Source of the DNA: Pseudoalteromonas sp. NC201
GTDB taxonomy: Bacteria > Pseudomonadota > Gammaproteobacteria > Enterobacterales > Alteromonadaceae
Assembly (NCBI RefSeq): GCF_002850255.1
Contig: NZ_CP022523.1
Coordinates: 434,001-498,000, forward strand
DNA: 64,000 bases
Reading direction: 5' to 3'
The notes beneath the pieces were generated by a model. It had not been told where the DNA came from and searched no databases. It saw only the letters and a list, made by a program, of their open reading frames with translations. This document shows, piece after piece, positions 36,013 to 44,350 of the stretch. Made by a program: the position numbers and the translations under genes. The stretch's first letter is position 1. The number at the start of each line of letters is the position of its first letter.

Positions 36013-36768
36013 ATGCTATTGGCAGAACGTCATCAATTCATTCTCGATCAGCTTAATTTACAAGGGCGGATCACCTCAGTGTCCTTGGCGCAAACGCTTG
36101 ATGTGAGCGAAGACACAATCCGTCGGGATTTAAACAAACTGGCTGAGCTTAAGCTCCTGCGGCGTGTTCATGGTGGCGCTTTAGCGCTGCAGGATAATAC
36201 TCCTGACTATATCGAGCGTTTAGATAAACCCGATACCAGTAAAATTCGTTATATTGAACCTGCCTTAGCGATGCTCGTGCCTGGACAAACGATAGTGATT
36301 GATTCTGGCGAGACGTGCCGTTATTTAGCACAACACTTACCTAAAAATATGCCGTTGACTGTGGTTACGGGTTGTCCACTGATCGCCAAAGAGTTGGCCT
36401 ATCATTCGCTGGTGGATGTGATTGTATTAGGCGGTCCTATGTTTAAACCAGCAATGCGGGTGGTAGGCATGACGGCGATCGAAATGGTGAAACGGATCCG
36501 TTTTGATATTGTTTTTATGGGGATTTGCTCGTTCCATATTCACCACGGTTTTAGCGCGAGCTATATAGAAGAAGCGGAGATCCTTTCTGCTACTATTCGT
36601 CAGAGCGACCACACTGTGATTATGGGACCGAGTCATAAACTAGATAAAGTCGCTACTTATCAGATTGTTACAGCCAACGAAATTGACACAATTATTACCG
36701 ATGAAGAAATCAATCCAAGCTTAAAAAAGCAGATTGAGTCGCTAGAGATAGCGCTTACTTTGGTCTAG
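36013..36768 (+). CDS. DeoR-family transcriptional regulator (GlpR-like)
   Basis: 251 residues from the ATG at 36013 (AGGA 8 bases upstream). N-terminal DeoR helix-turn-helix LLAERHQFILDQLNLQGRITSVSLAQTLDVSEDTIRRDLNKLAELKLLRRVHGGALAL, then a sugar-phosphate isomerase-like sensor domain with IDSGETCRYLAQHL and VVTGCPLIAKEL. Upstream, AACATGCA occurs twice 11 bp apart (AACATGCAGGAACATGCA). Regulators of this class are released by phosphosugars. It is divergent from the HAD phosphatase gene. Confidence 0.85.
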   Translation: MLLAERHQFILDQLNLQGRITSVSLAQTLDVSEDTIRRDLNKLAELKLLRRVHGGALALQDNTPDYIERLDKPDTSKIRYIEPALAMLVPGQTIVIDSGETCRYLAQHLPKNMPLTVVTGCPLIAKELAYHSLVDVIVLGGPMFKPAMRVVGMTAIEMVKRIRFDIVFMGICSFHIHHGFSASYIEEAEILSATIRQSDHTVIMGPSHKLDKVATYQIVTANEIDTIITDEEINPSLKKQIESLEIALTLV

Positions 36769-36853
36769 GTTAGTTGCATTAGGTTAACAAGTTTATATCG
36801 GCTACTTAGCAGCTAGGGTAGCCGACTTACGGTCGAGCTAAACAGCTACATAT

Positions 36854-37345
36854 CTAAGGTTTTAATAAGGTAAAAATATGATTGTTATAGAAACGTTCAT
36901 TTTTGAATATGGCGCGTTTTAACACCGCTTCTTGCTCAAAACCTGACTTCTCTAGTAGCTTCATTGATGCATGATTGTCGTCAAATACAGCGGCAAAGAT
37001 CCGTTCAATATTGGTCTCGTTAAATACCTCTGACGTAATGTGTAAAATGGCTTTATGAGTAATTCCTTTACGCCAATGGCTTTTTGCGAGCCAATAGCCT
37101 ATTTCACCAGAACGCTCATATTCAAACCCGCCAGGGTTAACACCTATACAGCCGATAAGCTGCTGACCATCGCAAATCGCCCGAACATAGCCTTGTTTAC
37201 TGCCTTCATTTACCCACCACATGGCATCTTGCTCGGTGTAAGGTTGCGGAATTTTTGTTGATAAATACCGAACGACATCGGGATCGTTCAAAATCACGAC
37301 CATATTGTCAACATCATTGGCTTGGAACGGTCTTAGTTTGAACAT
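36854..37345 (-). CDS. GNAT-family N-acetyltransferase (RimJ/RimL-like)
   Basis: 163 residues from the ATG at 37345 with GAGAG upstream; the frame is open further to 37414 without a site. MFKLRPFQANDVDNMVVILNDPDVVRYLSTKIPQPYT and EIGYWLAKSHWRKGITHKAILHITSEVFNETNIERIFAAVFDDNHASMKLLEKSGF are typical of RimJ/RimL-type acetyltransferases (acetyl-CoA loop near KSHWRKGI). The substrate may be a protein N-terminus or a small amine. Convergent with the DeoR gene. Confidence 0.85.
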   Translation of the reverse strand: MFKLRPFQANDVDNMVVILNDPDVVRYLSTKIPQPYTEQDAMWWVNEGSKQGYVRAICDGQQLIGCIGVNPGGFEYERSGEIGYWLAKSHWRKGITHKAILHITSEVFNETNIERIFAAVFDDNHASMKLLEKSGFEQEAVLKRAIFKNERFYNNHIFTLLKP

Positions 37346-37576
37346 TGAGCTCTCTTTCAATAAATTTAAACGTAAATTCATCAATAAGTTACCATTCCCT
37401 TTCGAGGTATACAATGCGTGCTTTGTGTAGAGAAAAGTAAGCTGAGGTTGATTGTCGTCATCGGACTTTATTTTGCGTATTTTGATTGCATTAAATAACG
37501 TTAATTATTTTATAGACGAGGAATGCACAATACTAACTTCAAGCCTTGCACCGCAAATTCTTCAACTGAGATTACC

Positions 37577-37802
37577 TAACCTGAACTCGGGATAAGAAGT
37601 TAGTTAACCTGAGCTGCGGATAATTAATGCCTTTCTAGCAGCCAGTTTTAGCGCTAACTGCGTTGAATTCACTTCCAATAGCCAGCTATTGGTGCGTAAA
37701 TTCGCCTTGTTTTCCCTAAAACTCTCTGGCTAGATAAGGAGAAAACTAAGTTGTGCTTTAGCAACAATGAGTTGGAACATTCCTTATCCAAACCTCAGGT
37801 TA
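37577..37802. repeat. 198-bp inverted-repeat element (37605-37802) with adjoining end remnant
   Basis: Intact copy 37605-37802 with ends TAACCTGAGCTGCGGATAA and TTATCCAAACCTCAGGTTA, nearly identical (reverse orientation) to 28346-28543. Just before it, 37577-37604 (TAACCTGAACTCGGGATAA plus GAAGTTAG) is the outer end of another copy, of the subtype seen at 4219. That suggests insertion into or next to an older copy. The rest of the gap 37346-37915 shows nothing else. Confidence 0.88.
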
Positions 37803-37915
37803 GTTAAGTTACTAAAATATCTAAGTTCAGCTTACCTATATTGTTTTTATTTTGTTTGCCCTAATAAAGAGAGTGAGATTACAAATTAATTGCAAAGGAT
37901 TAGGAAGAAAAAACG

Positions 37916-38335
37916 ATGGATAAAAATACCTTAATTGAATTGGTGACTGAGTACTTTAAAAAGATTGATGTTGGAGATTCAAGCTATTTAGACCTATTTC
38001 ATGATGAAGTGACTTTCTTTTTTCCAAAGTTTGGTGACGCTGTTGGTAAGCAAGCATTACTTGAGTTTGGCGATAAAATTGGCAGCTCACTCAACAGCAT
38101 TTGGCACGATATTGCGCATTTTAATTTCATTGTGTCTGGAAAAACAGTTGTTGTTGAAGGGCGCGAAGGCGGTGTGATGCGTGATGGTACGCACTGGCCT
38201 GATAATCAAATTTCATCTGGCCGTTTTTGTAGTGTGTTCGAATTCTCTGATAACTTGATCACAAGAATGCATATTTACGTTGATCCAGACTTCTCAAGCC
38301 AAGATAGTGATAGGATTTCAATATTATCGCGCTAA
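37916..38335 (+). CDS. SnoaL/NTF2-like protein
   Basis: 139 residues: MDKNTLIELVTEYFKKIDVGDSSYLDLFHDEVTFFFPKFG, then VSGKTVVVEGREGGVMRDGTHWPDNQISSGRFCSVFEFSDNLITRMHIYVDP, the standard NTF2-like fold with a basket of acidic/aromatic residues. An AGGAAG ribosome site precedes it. It is only distantly like the other NTF2-like protein at 26847. Possibly binds or isomerises a small molecule; no pathway neighbour tells which. Confidence 0.77.
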   Translation: MDKNTLIELVTEYFKKIDVGDSSYLDLFHDEVTFFFPKFGDAVGKQALLEFGDKIGSSLNSIWHDIAHFNFIVSGKTVVVEGREGGVMRDGTHWPDNQISSGRFCSVFEFSDNLITRMHIYVDPDFSSQDSDRISILSR

Positions 38336-38372
38336 TGTTGACTGTTTTGATAAAGAAAAGGATAGCTGATCT

Positions 38373-38609
38373 ATGGTTTTCTCTGAAAGTGAAAAGAACA
38401 CCTTACTGGCCCTCAAAGGAGTCGGCCCTACGGTAATAAAGCGTTTTGAAGAAATCGGTATTTGCAGTTTGAGTGAACTTGCGACTTATGAAGTTGAAGA
38501 AATAGCTGAGCGGGTCGCTTCTATGTTGCAAACAACTTGTTGGAAAAACAGCCCGCAGGCAAAAGCTGCCATTCAAGCTGCAATCACGAAAGCACGTAAG
38601 ATGAACTAG
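38373..38609 (+). CDS. Helix-hairpin-helix protein (Cdd1-like)
   Basis: 78 residues. LLALKGVGPTVIKRFEEIGICSLSELATYEVEEIAERV is a classic helix-hairpin-helix DNA-binding unit with the GVGP hairpin, and the length fits the Cdd1/pathogenicity-locus family. It starts 37 bp after the NTF2-like gene. The role in DNA binding is inferred from the motif. A weak hairpin AAGCCCC/GGGGCTT follows at 38616-38634 without a T-run. Confidence 0.78.
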   Translation: MVFSESEKNTLLALKGVGPTVIKRFEEIGICSLSELATYEVEEIAERVASMLQTTCWKNSPQAKAAIQAAITKARKMN

Positions 38610-38615
38610 CGTGTA

Positions 38616-38634
38616 AAGCCCCTTTACGGGGCTT
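38616..38634. terminator. Weak hairpin after the Cdd1-like gene
   Basis: Stem AAGCCCC/GGGGCTT with a TTTAC loop; no T-tract, so only a possible terminator. Confidence 0.4.
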
Positions 38635-38671
38635 ATTCAAAGTAGTCTGGAAAACATATTATCTAGGCTTA

Positions 38672-39181
38672 CTAAGCAACAGCTTCTACAAAGTTGAGGT
38701 CGAAACGTCCGTCCGGATCTTCTACTTTGATAAGCTCGTTAAGCGGTTTGTTTTTTAATGCCTTATTTTCAGCAAAGATGTCTAACAATAGTGGTTTTAC
38801 TGCGTTTCCGCATAGCGCCTTGGCGAGTGCTTCATGAGAAAGCTTGAACAACAGGTCCATATTCTCGTCCTCGTCTTCAACGAGTTCTATATCTTCCCAG
38901 CTCTCGAAAATGTCTCTCAGTTTACTGACTTCTGCGCAGTCATCTTCAAAGTCAGATAAGATGATAAACTCGTCTGAGGCAACGTTTTTATGTTGTTCAA
39001 AACGGCTTTCTGGCAGGCTATAGATATTCCAATTTACATCGTAATGCCAAAACTCAACAGATAACGACATATGAGAATAAGCGCTTTGATTTACATAAAA
39101 TTTTAGTTCGTTGATGCGCCTTTTAATAAGTGTAATTAAAACGTTTTCGTAAGCTTCAATAAGCGTATTTTTATCAAACAT
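38672..39181 (-). CDS. Acidic protein of unknown function
   Basis: 169 residues, soluble, strongly acidic in the middle (SWEDIELVEDEDENMDLLF). Nothing recognised. N-terminal MFDKNTLIEAYENVLITLIKRRINELKFYV suggests helices, with a likely beta region afterwards (SLSVEFWHYDVNWNIYSLPES). It stands alone with its own ATG. Its composition looks like that of an inhibitor or immunity-type protein, but no partner gene is near. Confidence 0.5.
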   Translation of the reverse strand: MFDKNTLIEAYENVLITLIKRRINELKFYVNQSAYSHMSLSVEFWHYDVNWNIYSLPESRFEQHKNVASDEFIILSDFEDDCAEVSKLRDIFESWEDIELVEDEDENMDLLFKLSHEALAKALCGNAVKPLLLDIFAENKALKNKPLNELIKVEDPDGRFDLNFVEAVA

Positions 39182-39394
39182 AATGTATCCTAACTGCGGT
39201 CTTAAATGCTAAGACCACGTGCTCCTATATTTGTTCTCAGTATTAATTCCACTCTACTATGTAAATGTGAACTTTTGTTACTGGCGTTTGCTAAAAGGTA
39301 ATTTATCCAAAACAGGTTAATTTAACCACCAGTGTAGAAAAAATGCCAGTCTCTGCCGAGCCAATATGGCTTTAAATTGACAGTGTACGTTTAG

Positions 39395-40267
39395 TCAAAA
39401 TAAGCTTGCTGTTTCGTTGTATAGCCATCGCACGATAGGCCCTTTGCTTTGATCTCTGCGTTGCACGATACCCATTTCGACGACCAGCGGGTTAGGAATA
39501 TGTTCGGTTGATAGCTCGACCAGTTCGTTCATGTACCATGGCGTGTTGACAACATGTTCAGGTACTAATGCCCAACCAACCCCTCTAATGGCTAAACCCA
39601 TGATGTAATAGTAACTGTCAATGTGCCAGTGGCTTGTAGATATGGCTTGTGACTGAGTATTACCAATGCGGTCACGTATAACGAGCTGCCGATGTTGGTT
39701 TAGCTCCTCAATGCTTGGAGCAGAATGTTGTGCAAGCGGGTGGTGAGGGGAGCAGATCAAGATTTGTTTAAAGCTGCTAATTGAGGTGAAATCCAGCGAT
39801 TCTGGCAATGGTTTTTGGTGAAATAAAATGCCTATTTCTGCCCTTTTTGCGCTCACCCATTGTGCAATGTCGTCTTGGGAACCATTAATAATGGCTAATT
39901 TTAATAGCGGAAATTGCTGAGCTAATCGTTCAAACAATGATTCAAATGCGATGATGGGCACTGCTTCATCCATGGCAACAGTGAGAGACACCTCTTCGCC
40001 ACTATTAAGAGAATTGGCTCTTGATTGCAGGCGCTGACACTGCATGAGCACCGCTTCAGCTTCTTTAAACAGATCGAGACCAGCTTGATTTAACACTGGC
40101 AGTCTGGCGGAGCGGTCAAAAAGTGCAAAACCTAGATCGGCTTCCAAATTGGCAATTGCGGTGCTGACTCGAGATTGTGCCTTCCCCAAGTGTCTTGCTG
40201 CAGCTGAAAATGACCCCAACCTGACGGCGGTAACAAAGGCTTCAAGTTGATCGAGTGTCCAATGCAT
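39395..40267 (-). CDS. LysR-family regulator divergent from a MATE gene
   Basis: 290 residues. LysR winged helix LDQLEAFVTAVRLGSFSAAARHLGKAQSRVSTAIANLEADLGFALFDRSAR, then an effector domain from about residue 90 (LTVAMDEAVPIIAF). The intergenic distance to the MATE start at 40362 is 94 bp. It probably controls the MATE pump and itself; inducer unknown. Confidence 0.87.
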   Translation of the reverse strand: MHWTLDQLEAFVTAVRLGSFSAAARHLGKAQSRVSTAIANLEADLGFALFDRSARLPVLNQAGLDLFKEAEAVLMQCQRLQSRANSLNSGEEVSLTVAMDEAVPIIAFESLFERLAQQFPLLKLAIINGSQDDIAQWVSAKRAEIGILFHQKPLPESLDFTSISSFKQILICSPHHPLAQHSAPSIEELNQHRQLVIRDRIGNTQSQAISTSHWHIDSYYYIMGLAIRGVGWALVPEHVVNTPWYMNELVELSTEHIPNPLVVEMGIVQRRDQSKGPIVRWLYNETASLF

Positions 40268-40361
40268 AATGATTAACCTATCCGAATTTCGGATGGATAC
40301 TAACTTTGACCAATCTCAATTACAAGGATAATAACGGTTTTTCATGCTTAAGGATTTCATC

Positions 40362-41735
40362 ATGCTGTTAGATTCAGCGAGCAAAACCCCCACAAAAGAC
40401 GCTAACGTTACCCGCACTTTTTGGCGTTATACTATCCCTGCCGTTGTCGCAATGGTGGTCAACGGATTGTACCAAATAGTTGATGGTATTTTTATTGGTC
40501 ACTATCTTGGTGCTCAGGGGTTGGCCGCTGTAAACCTTGCTTGGCCCATTATAGGGATCATTATTGGTTTTGGCGTTTTAGTCGGGATGGGATCTGGCAG
40601 TTTGCTGTCGATATATCGTGGCGCTGGCGACAATACCGATGTGCAGCAGCTGATGGGCACTAGCTTTTGGCTCATCGCTATCTTGACTGTGGTTGCAATG
40701 ACTGTCCTTGTATTATTCGGACCTACTTTGCTTGAGCTTCAAGGTGCATCGGGTGAGCTTTTACATTCCAGTTTGGCCTATTTGCAGGTATTGAATTGGG
40801 GAGCTGGGGTTACCATTGCGGCAGGTGCGTTGCCGTTACTACTAAGAAACAATGGTAAACCAGAAATGGCAACGGCTTTGCTGATTGTAGGGGCGCTCGG
40901 CAACATAGTGCTCGATTATTTTATGATTGTGGAAATGCAATGGCAACTTCCCGGTGCTGCACTTGCTACGCTGATTTCACAAGGGATAGTCGCACTTGCA
41001 GCGCTCTACTTTTTACTCACTTCTGGTGAAGAAAATAAACCCAAAGGTGCGTTTAATCAGCCCCTAGCCCTAGAAATACTAAAGCAAGGCGCAGCAGGAT
41101 TGGTGATGTTTTTGTATTTTGGCTTTATCGTTGCGTTACATAACAAGCAGTTGCTGATATTTGCCAGTGAAGTTGAGGTGGCGGCCTTCGCTGTGGTTGG
41201 TTACCTTGGCGTTATTTACTATTTTATCGCAGAAGGCGTAGCGAATGGTGTCCAGCCGCCTATCAGTTATTATTATGGAGCAGGCCTTTACCAGCGCATT
41301 CACACTATGTTTAAGCTGGCGCTCAAAGTGAGCTTGGGTTTTGGTGTGATGATGGTAACTATGTTTTATCTGTTTCCGAAGGATGTACTTGGGCTCTTCA
41401 GTGAGGATTTGGCTTTGCTCAACGCGGCCGAGCGTGGTTTGCAGCTGCATCTATCCACGTTATTCTTGGATGGTTTTATATTTCTAACCTCGATGTACTT
41501 TGTTGCGGTAGGTAAAGGCGGTAAAGCGTTGGTTATTTCACTTGGAAACATGTTGGTGCAATTGCCGTTTTTATATTTATTGCCCTTCTGGTTTGGTGTC
41601 GATGGGGTGTGGCTTGCGGTGCCTATCTCAAACATCACGTTAACCGTTATTATCATCCCTCTGCTTTGGCGTGATTTATATCAGTTAAAGCATGCAGATA
41701 TGGAAGCTACGTCAGGTGATAAGCTGTGCGCTTAG
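40362..41735 (+). CDS. MATE-family efflux transporter
   Basis: 457 residues from the ATG at 40362 (AAGGA 8 bases upstream; the ATG at 40344 has no site). About 12 helices. N-terminal NVTRTFWRYTIPAVVAMVVNGLYQIVDGIFIGHYLGAQGLAAVNLAWP is the conserved MATE opening, and the second half repeats the same topology after about residue 240 (FGFIVALHNKQLLIFASEVEVAAFAVVGYLG). It exports cationic drugs or metabolites using Na+ or H+. Closest to the DinF/NorM-like and Bacteroides BexA types; the substrate is unknown. Confidence 0.9.
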   Translation: MLLDSASKTPTKDANVTRTFWRYTIPAVVAMVVNGLYQIVDGIFIGHYLGAQGLAAVNLAWPIIGIIIGFGVLVGMGSGSLLSIYRGAGDNTDVQQLMGTSFWLIAILTVVAMTVLVLFGPTLLELQGASGELLHSSLAYLQVLNWGAGVTIAAGALPLLLRNNGKPEMATALLIVGALGNIVLDYFMIVEMQWQLPGAALATLISQGIVALAALYFLLTSGEENKPKGAFNQPLALEILKQGAAGLVMFLYFGFIVALHNKQLLIFASEVEVAAFAVVGYLGVIYYFIAEGVANGVQPPISYYYGAGLYQRIHTMFKLALKVSLGFGVMMVTMFYLFPKDVLGLFSEDLALLNAAERGLQLHLSTLFLDGFIFLTSMYFVAVGKGGKALVISLGNMLVQLPFLYLLPFWFGVDGVWLAVPISNITLTVIIIPLLWRDLYQLKHADMEATSGDKLCA

Positions 41736-41746
41736 TTGCATACTGC

Positions 41747-41767
41747 AGGCGCTTATTTTAAGCGCCT
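41747..41767. terminator. Hairpin between convergent MATE and reductase genes
   Basis: 9-bp stem AGGCGCTTA/TAAGCGCCT with a TTT loop. Probably ends both transcripts, though no strong T-run is present. Confidence 0.6.
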
Positions 41768-41775
41768 TCTTAGGG

Positions 41776-42309
41776 TTATCTTTGGCGTACGTAGTAATTT
41801 TTTACCACGCAATCTAAATATCTCACAGCATTCACATGTCTAAATTTAAGCGGTTCGTTTAATTTTCCGAATAAAGGTATTCCGCCACCTAAAATAGTTG
41901 GAATGGTCGTGATAATTAGCTCATCAATGAGATCTTGTTGAAGAAAGCTTTGTATGGTTTTTCCGCCATCAATGTAAAGGTTTTTAAAGCCCTGCTGAGC
42001 CAGTTGTTCGGCGATATCTGTCAGTTCACCCCGTACAAGCGATACCTTATCTGAAAAAACTTTTGGCACTTCTTTAAGCGTATTACTTAATACAAAAACA
42101 GGTTTATTGTATGGCCAGTCGCAATCAAATCCTTGGATTGTCTCAAAGGTATTACGTCCCATGATGATGGCATCTACGCGGGCCATAAAATCGGCGAACC
42201 CCAAGTCTGAACCTTCAGGGTTGGGTAAATCATGTAGCCAATCTAAGTGGTTGTTTTTATCCGCGATAAAGCCGTCTAGGCTTGCCCCAATATAGACGAT
42301 GTTTGCCAT
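41776..42309 (-). CDS. RibD C-terminal/dihydrofolate-reductase-like protein
   Basis: 177 residues from the ATG at 42309 with TTGGAG upstream. It has a DHFR-like fold: NIVYIGASLDGFIADKNNHLDWL, DAIIMGRNTFETI, and the NADPH-site GFKNLYIDGGKTIQSFLQQDLIDELIITTIPTILGGGIPLFGKL. Proteins of this size are called dihydrofolate reductase-family but most do not reduce dihydrofolate. It is divergent from a TetR regulator, with a 41-bp palindrome between them. Likely substrate: a small heterocycle. Confidence 0.85.
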   Translation of the reverse strand: MANIVYIGASLDGFIADKNNHLDWLHDLPNPEGSDLGFADFMARVDAIIMGRNTFETIQGFDCDWPYNKPVFVLSNTLKEVPKVFSDKVSLVRGELTDIAEQLAQQGFKNLYIDGGKTIQSFLQQDLIDELIITTIPTILGGGIPLFGKLNEPLKFRHVNAVRYLDCVVKNYYVRQR

Positions 42310-42340
42310 TTTATACTCCAATTGAACCCTAAACTATTTC

Positions 42341-42381
42341 AAGATAAAATAAATTCTACACTGTAGAATTTATTTTATCTT
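42341..42381. promoter_or_regulatory. 41-bp perfect palindromic operator (TetR target)
   Basis: 20-bp arms AAGATAAAATAAATTCTACA on either side of a central C at 42361, perfectly complementary. It sits between the divergent reductase-like gene and the TetR gene, 31 bp from the first start and 14 bp from the second. The size and symmetry fit a TetR-family dimer (or two dimers) controlling both. Confidence 0.85.
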
Positions 42382-42395
42382 AGCGAGAGTAAACA

Positions 42396-42953
42396 ATGAG
42401 TGTCAAGGATAAGAAGCGTGGCCGACCGTTAGCGGAAGGTAAAGCACTAAGTCAGGAGCTGATCATACAAGCAGCCAAATTGCAGATGAAGGAAAGTAGA
42501 AAAGTGCCTAGTATTCGAGCGTTGGCGAGCAGCCTAAATGTCGATGCGATGGCAATTTATCACTACTTTAAAAACAAACAGGCTTTGCTCGAAGCTTTGA
42601 CCTGCTCTTTAGTCGATGAAATATATGAACCTAGCTGCGATGAACAGTGGCAAACAGAGCTACAAAAGCTCAGTGTAAGTTATTTACAGCTACTCGACGA
42701 CTATCCAGGGCTGTTAACTGTGCTGCTATCAATGGACTCAGTAGGTCCAGCTGAAGTGTTTCAAACCCGATTTGAGGTGATCACTCAAACGCTTGAATTA
42801 CAGGGGCAGGCACAACAAGATGCGATTTGCTTACTGGTTGATTATTTACATGGTTTTGCACTTGCAATGGAGTGTCACCCAGATAGAGAAGCGTTAAATG
42901 TCTCGATGACAAACGGTACAATTGCACTAATTTGTAAAGCGATTGAGGCTTAA
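42396..42953 (+). CDS. TetR-family transcriptional repressor
   Basis: 185 residues. HTH VPSIRALASSLNVDAMAIYHYFKNKQALLEAL is a clear TetR type, with the C-terminal half forming the ligand domain (LLVDYLHGFALAMECHPD). It begins 14 bp right of the palindrome, so it should repress itself and the reductase-like gene. Confidence 0.87.
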   Translation: MSVKDKKRGRPLAEGKALSQELIIQAAKLQMKESRKVPSIRALASSLNVDAMAIYHYFKNKQALLEALTCSLVDEIYEPSCDEQWQTELQKLSVSYLQLLDDYPGLLTVLLSMDSVGPAEVFQTRFEVITQTLELQGQAQQDAICLLVDYLHGFALAMECHPDREALNVSMTNGTIALICKAIEA

Positions 42954-43011
42954 TGTCATTGCGTTGTGGCGTTGTAAAGGGGCATTACAACACATAGAGG
43001 CGAAGTACCTG

Positions 43012-43806
43012 TTAGGGACGCTTGAGATAACGATTGGGAGTGGTACCGATTATTTCTTTAAAATCTCTAATAAGATGTGACTGATCGGTATAGTTCAACT
43101 GAGCAACAATGTCTGCCATTGTAGTCGCTTTGGATTCAAGCAGTGCAAGTGCTTGGTGCAAGCGGTACTTTCGAATTAGCCATTTAGGACTAAAACCGAT
43201 GTAGTGTTGGCAAAGCCTTTGTATTTGTCGTATTGGCATGTCGCATTGTTTGGCAAGTTGCTCAACCGTAAAAATATCGCTGTGATCTTGCAAGGTGTTG
43301 AGAATACCTTCGGCCATAGCAGCACCTGTGCTTTGAGGGAGTGTAAACGACATTAAAAATTGTGATAGCACTTTTACCCGCTCTGCATCATCACTTGCCA
43401 TGGTTAATGAAGAAACAAGCGAACTCGATGGCATATCGCAAAGATGCTGCAAAGAAAAGGTTTTATCGACACATGCCAAAGGAGTGATATCAAATTGTTC
43501 TACTAGGGCACCGACCCTAAATTTAACCCCCAAGAGCTGCCCTTTTCCATGCATTGTGTAATCGTATACTTTGCTTACAGGGCCAATAATTTTTATCTCA
43601 TCGGTACTTAGCAGTAAATGAAAGTTGGGATCTGGTAAGTTTCGTTGTGTATGGGTTTTATTATCCGGCAAACACCAGTCGACAAACCAAAATTGCTCGA
43701 CAAGACCTTTTAACTCTGTGCATGGGAAATACCGTCTAAGCTGGTAGTTTGGAGCGCTTTGTTGTTGGTGGAGTACACCGGTGACTGGACTAAGGTTAGA
43801 TTTCAT
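43012..43806 (-). CDS. AraC-family transcriptional regulator
   Basis: 264 residues from the ATG at 43806 (AAGG just upstream; 43833 and 43956 are alternatives). N-terminal cupin-like sensor (YFPCTELKGLVEQFWFVDWCLPDNKTHTQRNLPDPNFHLLLS) resembles the DUF6597 type. The C-terminal AraC domain has FTVEQLAKQCDMPIRQIQRLCQHYIGFSPKWLIRKYR and ATTMADIVAQLNYTDQSHLIRDFKEIIGTTPNRYLKRP. It is divergent from a DUF3224 gene, its probable target. The start is uncertain by up to 50 codons. Confidence 0.82.
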   Translation of the reverse strand: MKSNLSPVTGVLHQQQSAPNYQLRRYFPCTELKGLVEQFWFVDWCLPDNKTHTQRNLPDPNFHLLLSTDEIKIIGPVSKVYDYTMHGKGQLLGVKFRVGALVEQFDITPLACVDKTFSLQHLCDMPSSSLVSSLTMASDDAERVKVLSQFLMSFTLPQSTGAAMAEGILNTLQDHSDIFTVEQLAKQCDMPIRQIQRLCQHYIGFSPKWLIRKYRLHQALALLESKATTMADIVAQLNYTDQSHLIRDFKEIIGTTPNRYLKRP

Positions 43807-43950
43807 CGCTGCCTTGTTATGGATAGAGCTCATTGTTTGTTGTCGCGTTTTTACAATACCAATTTTAAATTGCGTGCTAGATTTAAAACAAGCTGCATGA
43901 AACTGCAGAGCAAGATCAAACTCTTTTACTATAAAATTAAGGGAAATGCG

Positions 43951-44331
43951 ATGCAACTAACAGGTGTGTACGAAATTATCAATTGGCAAGAAACCACAGA
44001 AAAACAATTTGATGATGGTGCCAAACTCTCCAAAGCCGTGGTGAGCCTCAGTTACGAAGGCGAAATTGAAGGCAGTAGCGAAGTTTATTATCAGCTTCAC
44101 TATGCCGAAGAAGGAGATGTTGAGTTTAATGGCTTTGAAGCAGTAATCGGGTGCTTTTCTGGGCAACAAGGCAAGGTTGTATTGATGCACGATGGTCGTT
44201 TTAAGCACGGTAAAGCACATAGTAATTTTACAGTGGTACAAAGCGATGTTGATGCTATTGCCGTGGGTGATAAAGGGTCGTTTGAGTCGACTGAGGGAAA
44301 AAGGGCAAACTACCAAATAACACATAACTGA
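43951..44331 (+). CDS. DUF3224 protein
   Basis: 126 residues from the ATG at 43951 (AAGGGAAATGCG before it). Begins MQLTGVYEIINWQETTEKQFDDGAKLSKAVVSLSYEGEIEGSSEVYYQLHYAEEGDVEFNGFEAVIGCFSGQQGKVVL, the DUF3224 beta-barrel pattern (allene oxide cyclase-like fold). No enzymatic role is established. It lies next to and divergent from the AraC gene, which suggests a controlled response gene. An open upstream frame is an antisense reading of the AraC gene. Confidence 0.8.
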   Translation: MQLTGVYEIINWQETTEKQFDDGAKLSKAVVSLSYEGEIEGSSEVYYQLHYAEEGDVEFNGFEAVIGCFSGQQGKVVLMHDGRFKHGKAHSNFTVVQSDVDAIAVGDKGSFESTEGKRANYQITHN

Positions 44332-44350
44332 TAGCTTCAATGTTATTGCG

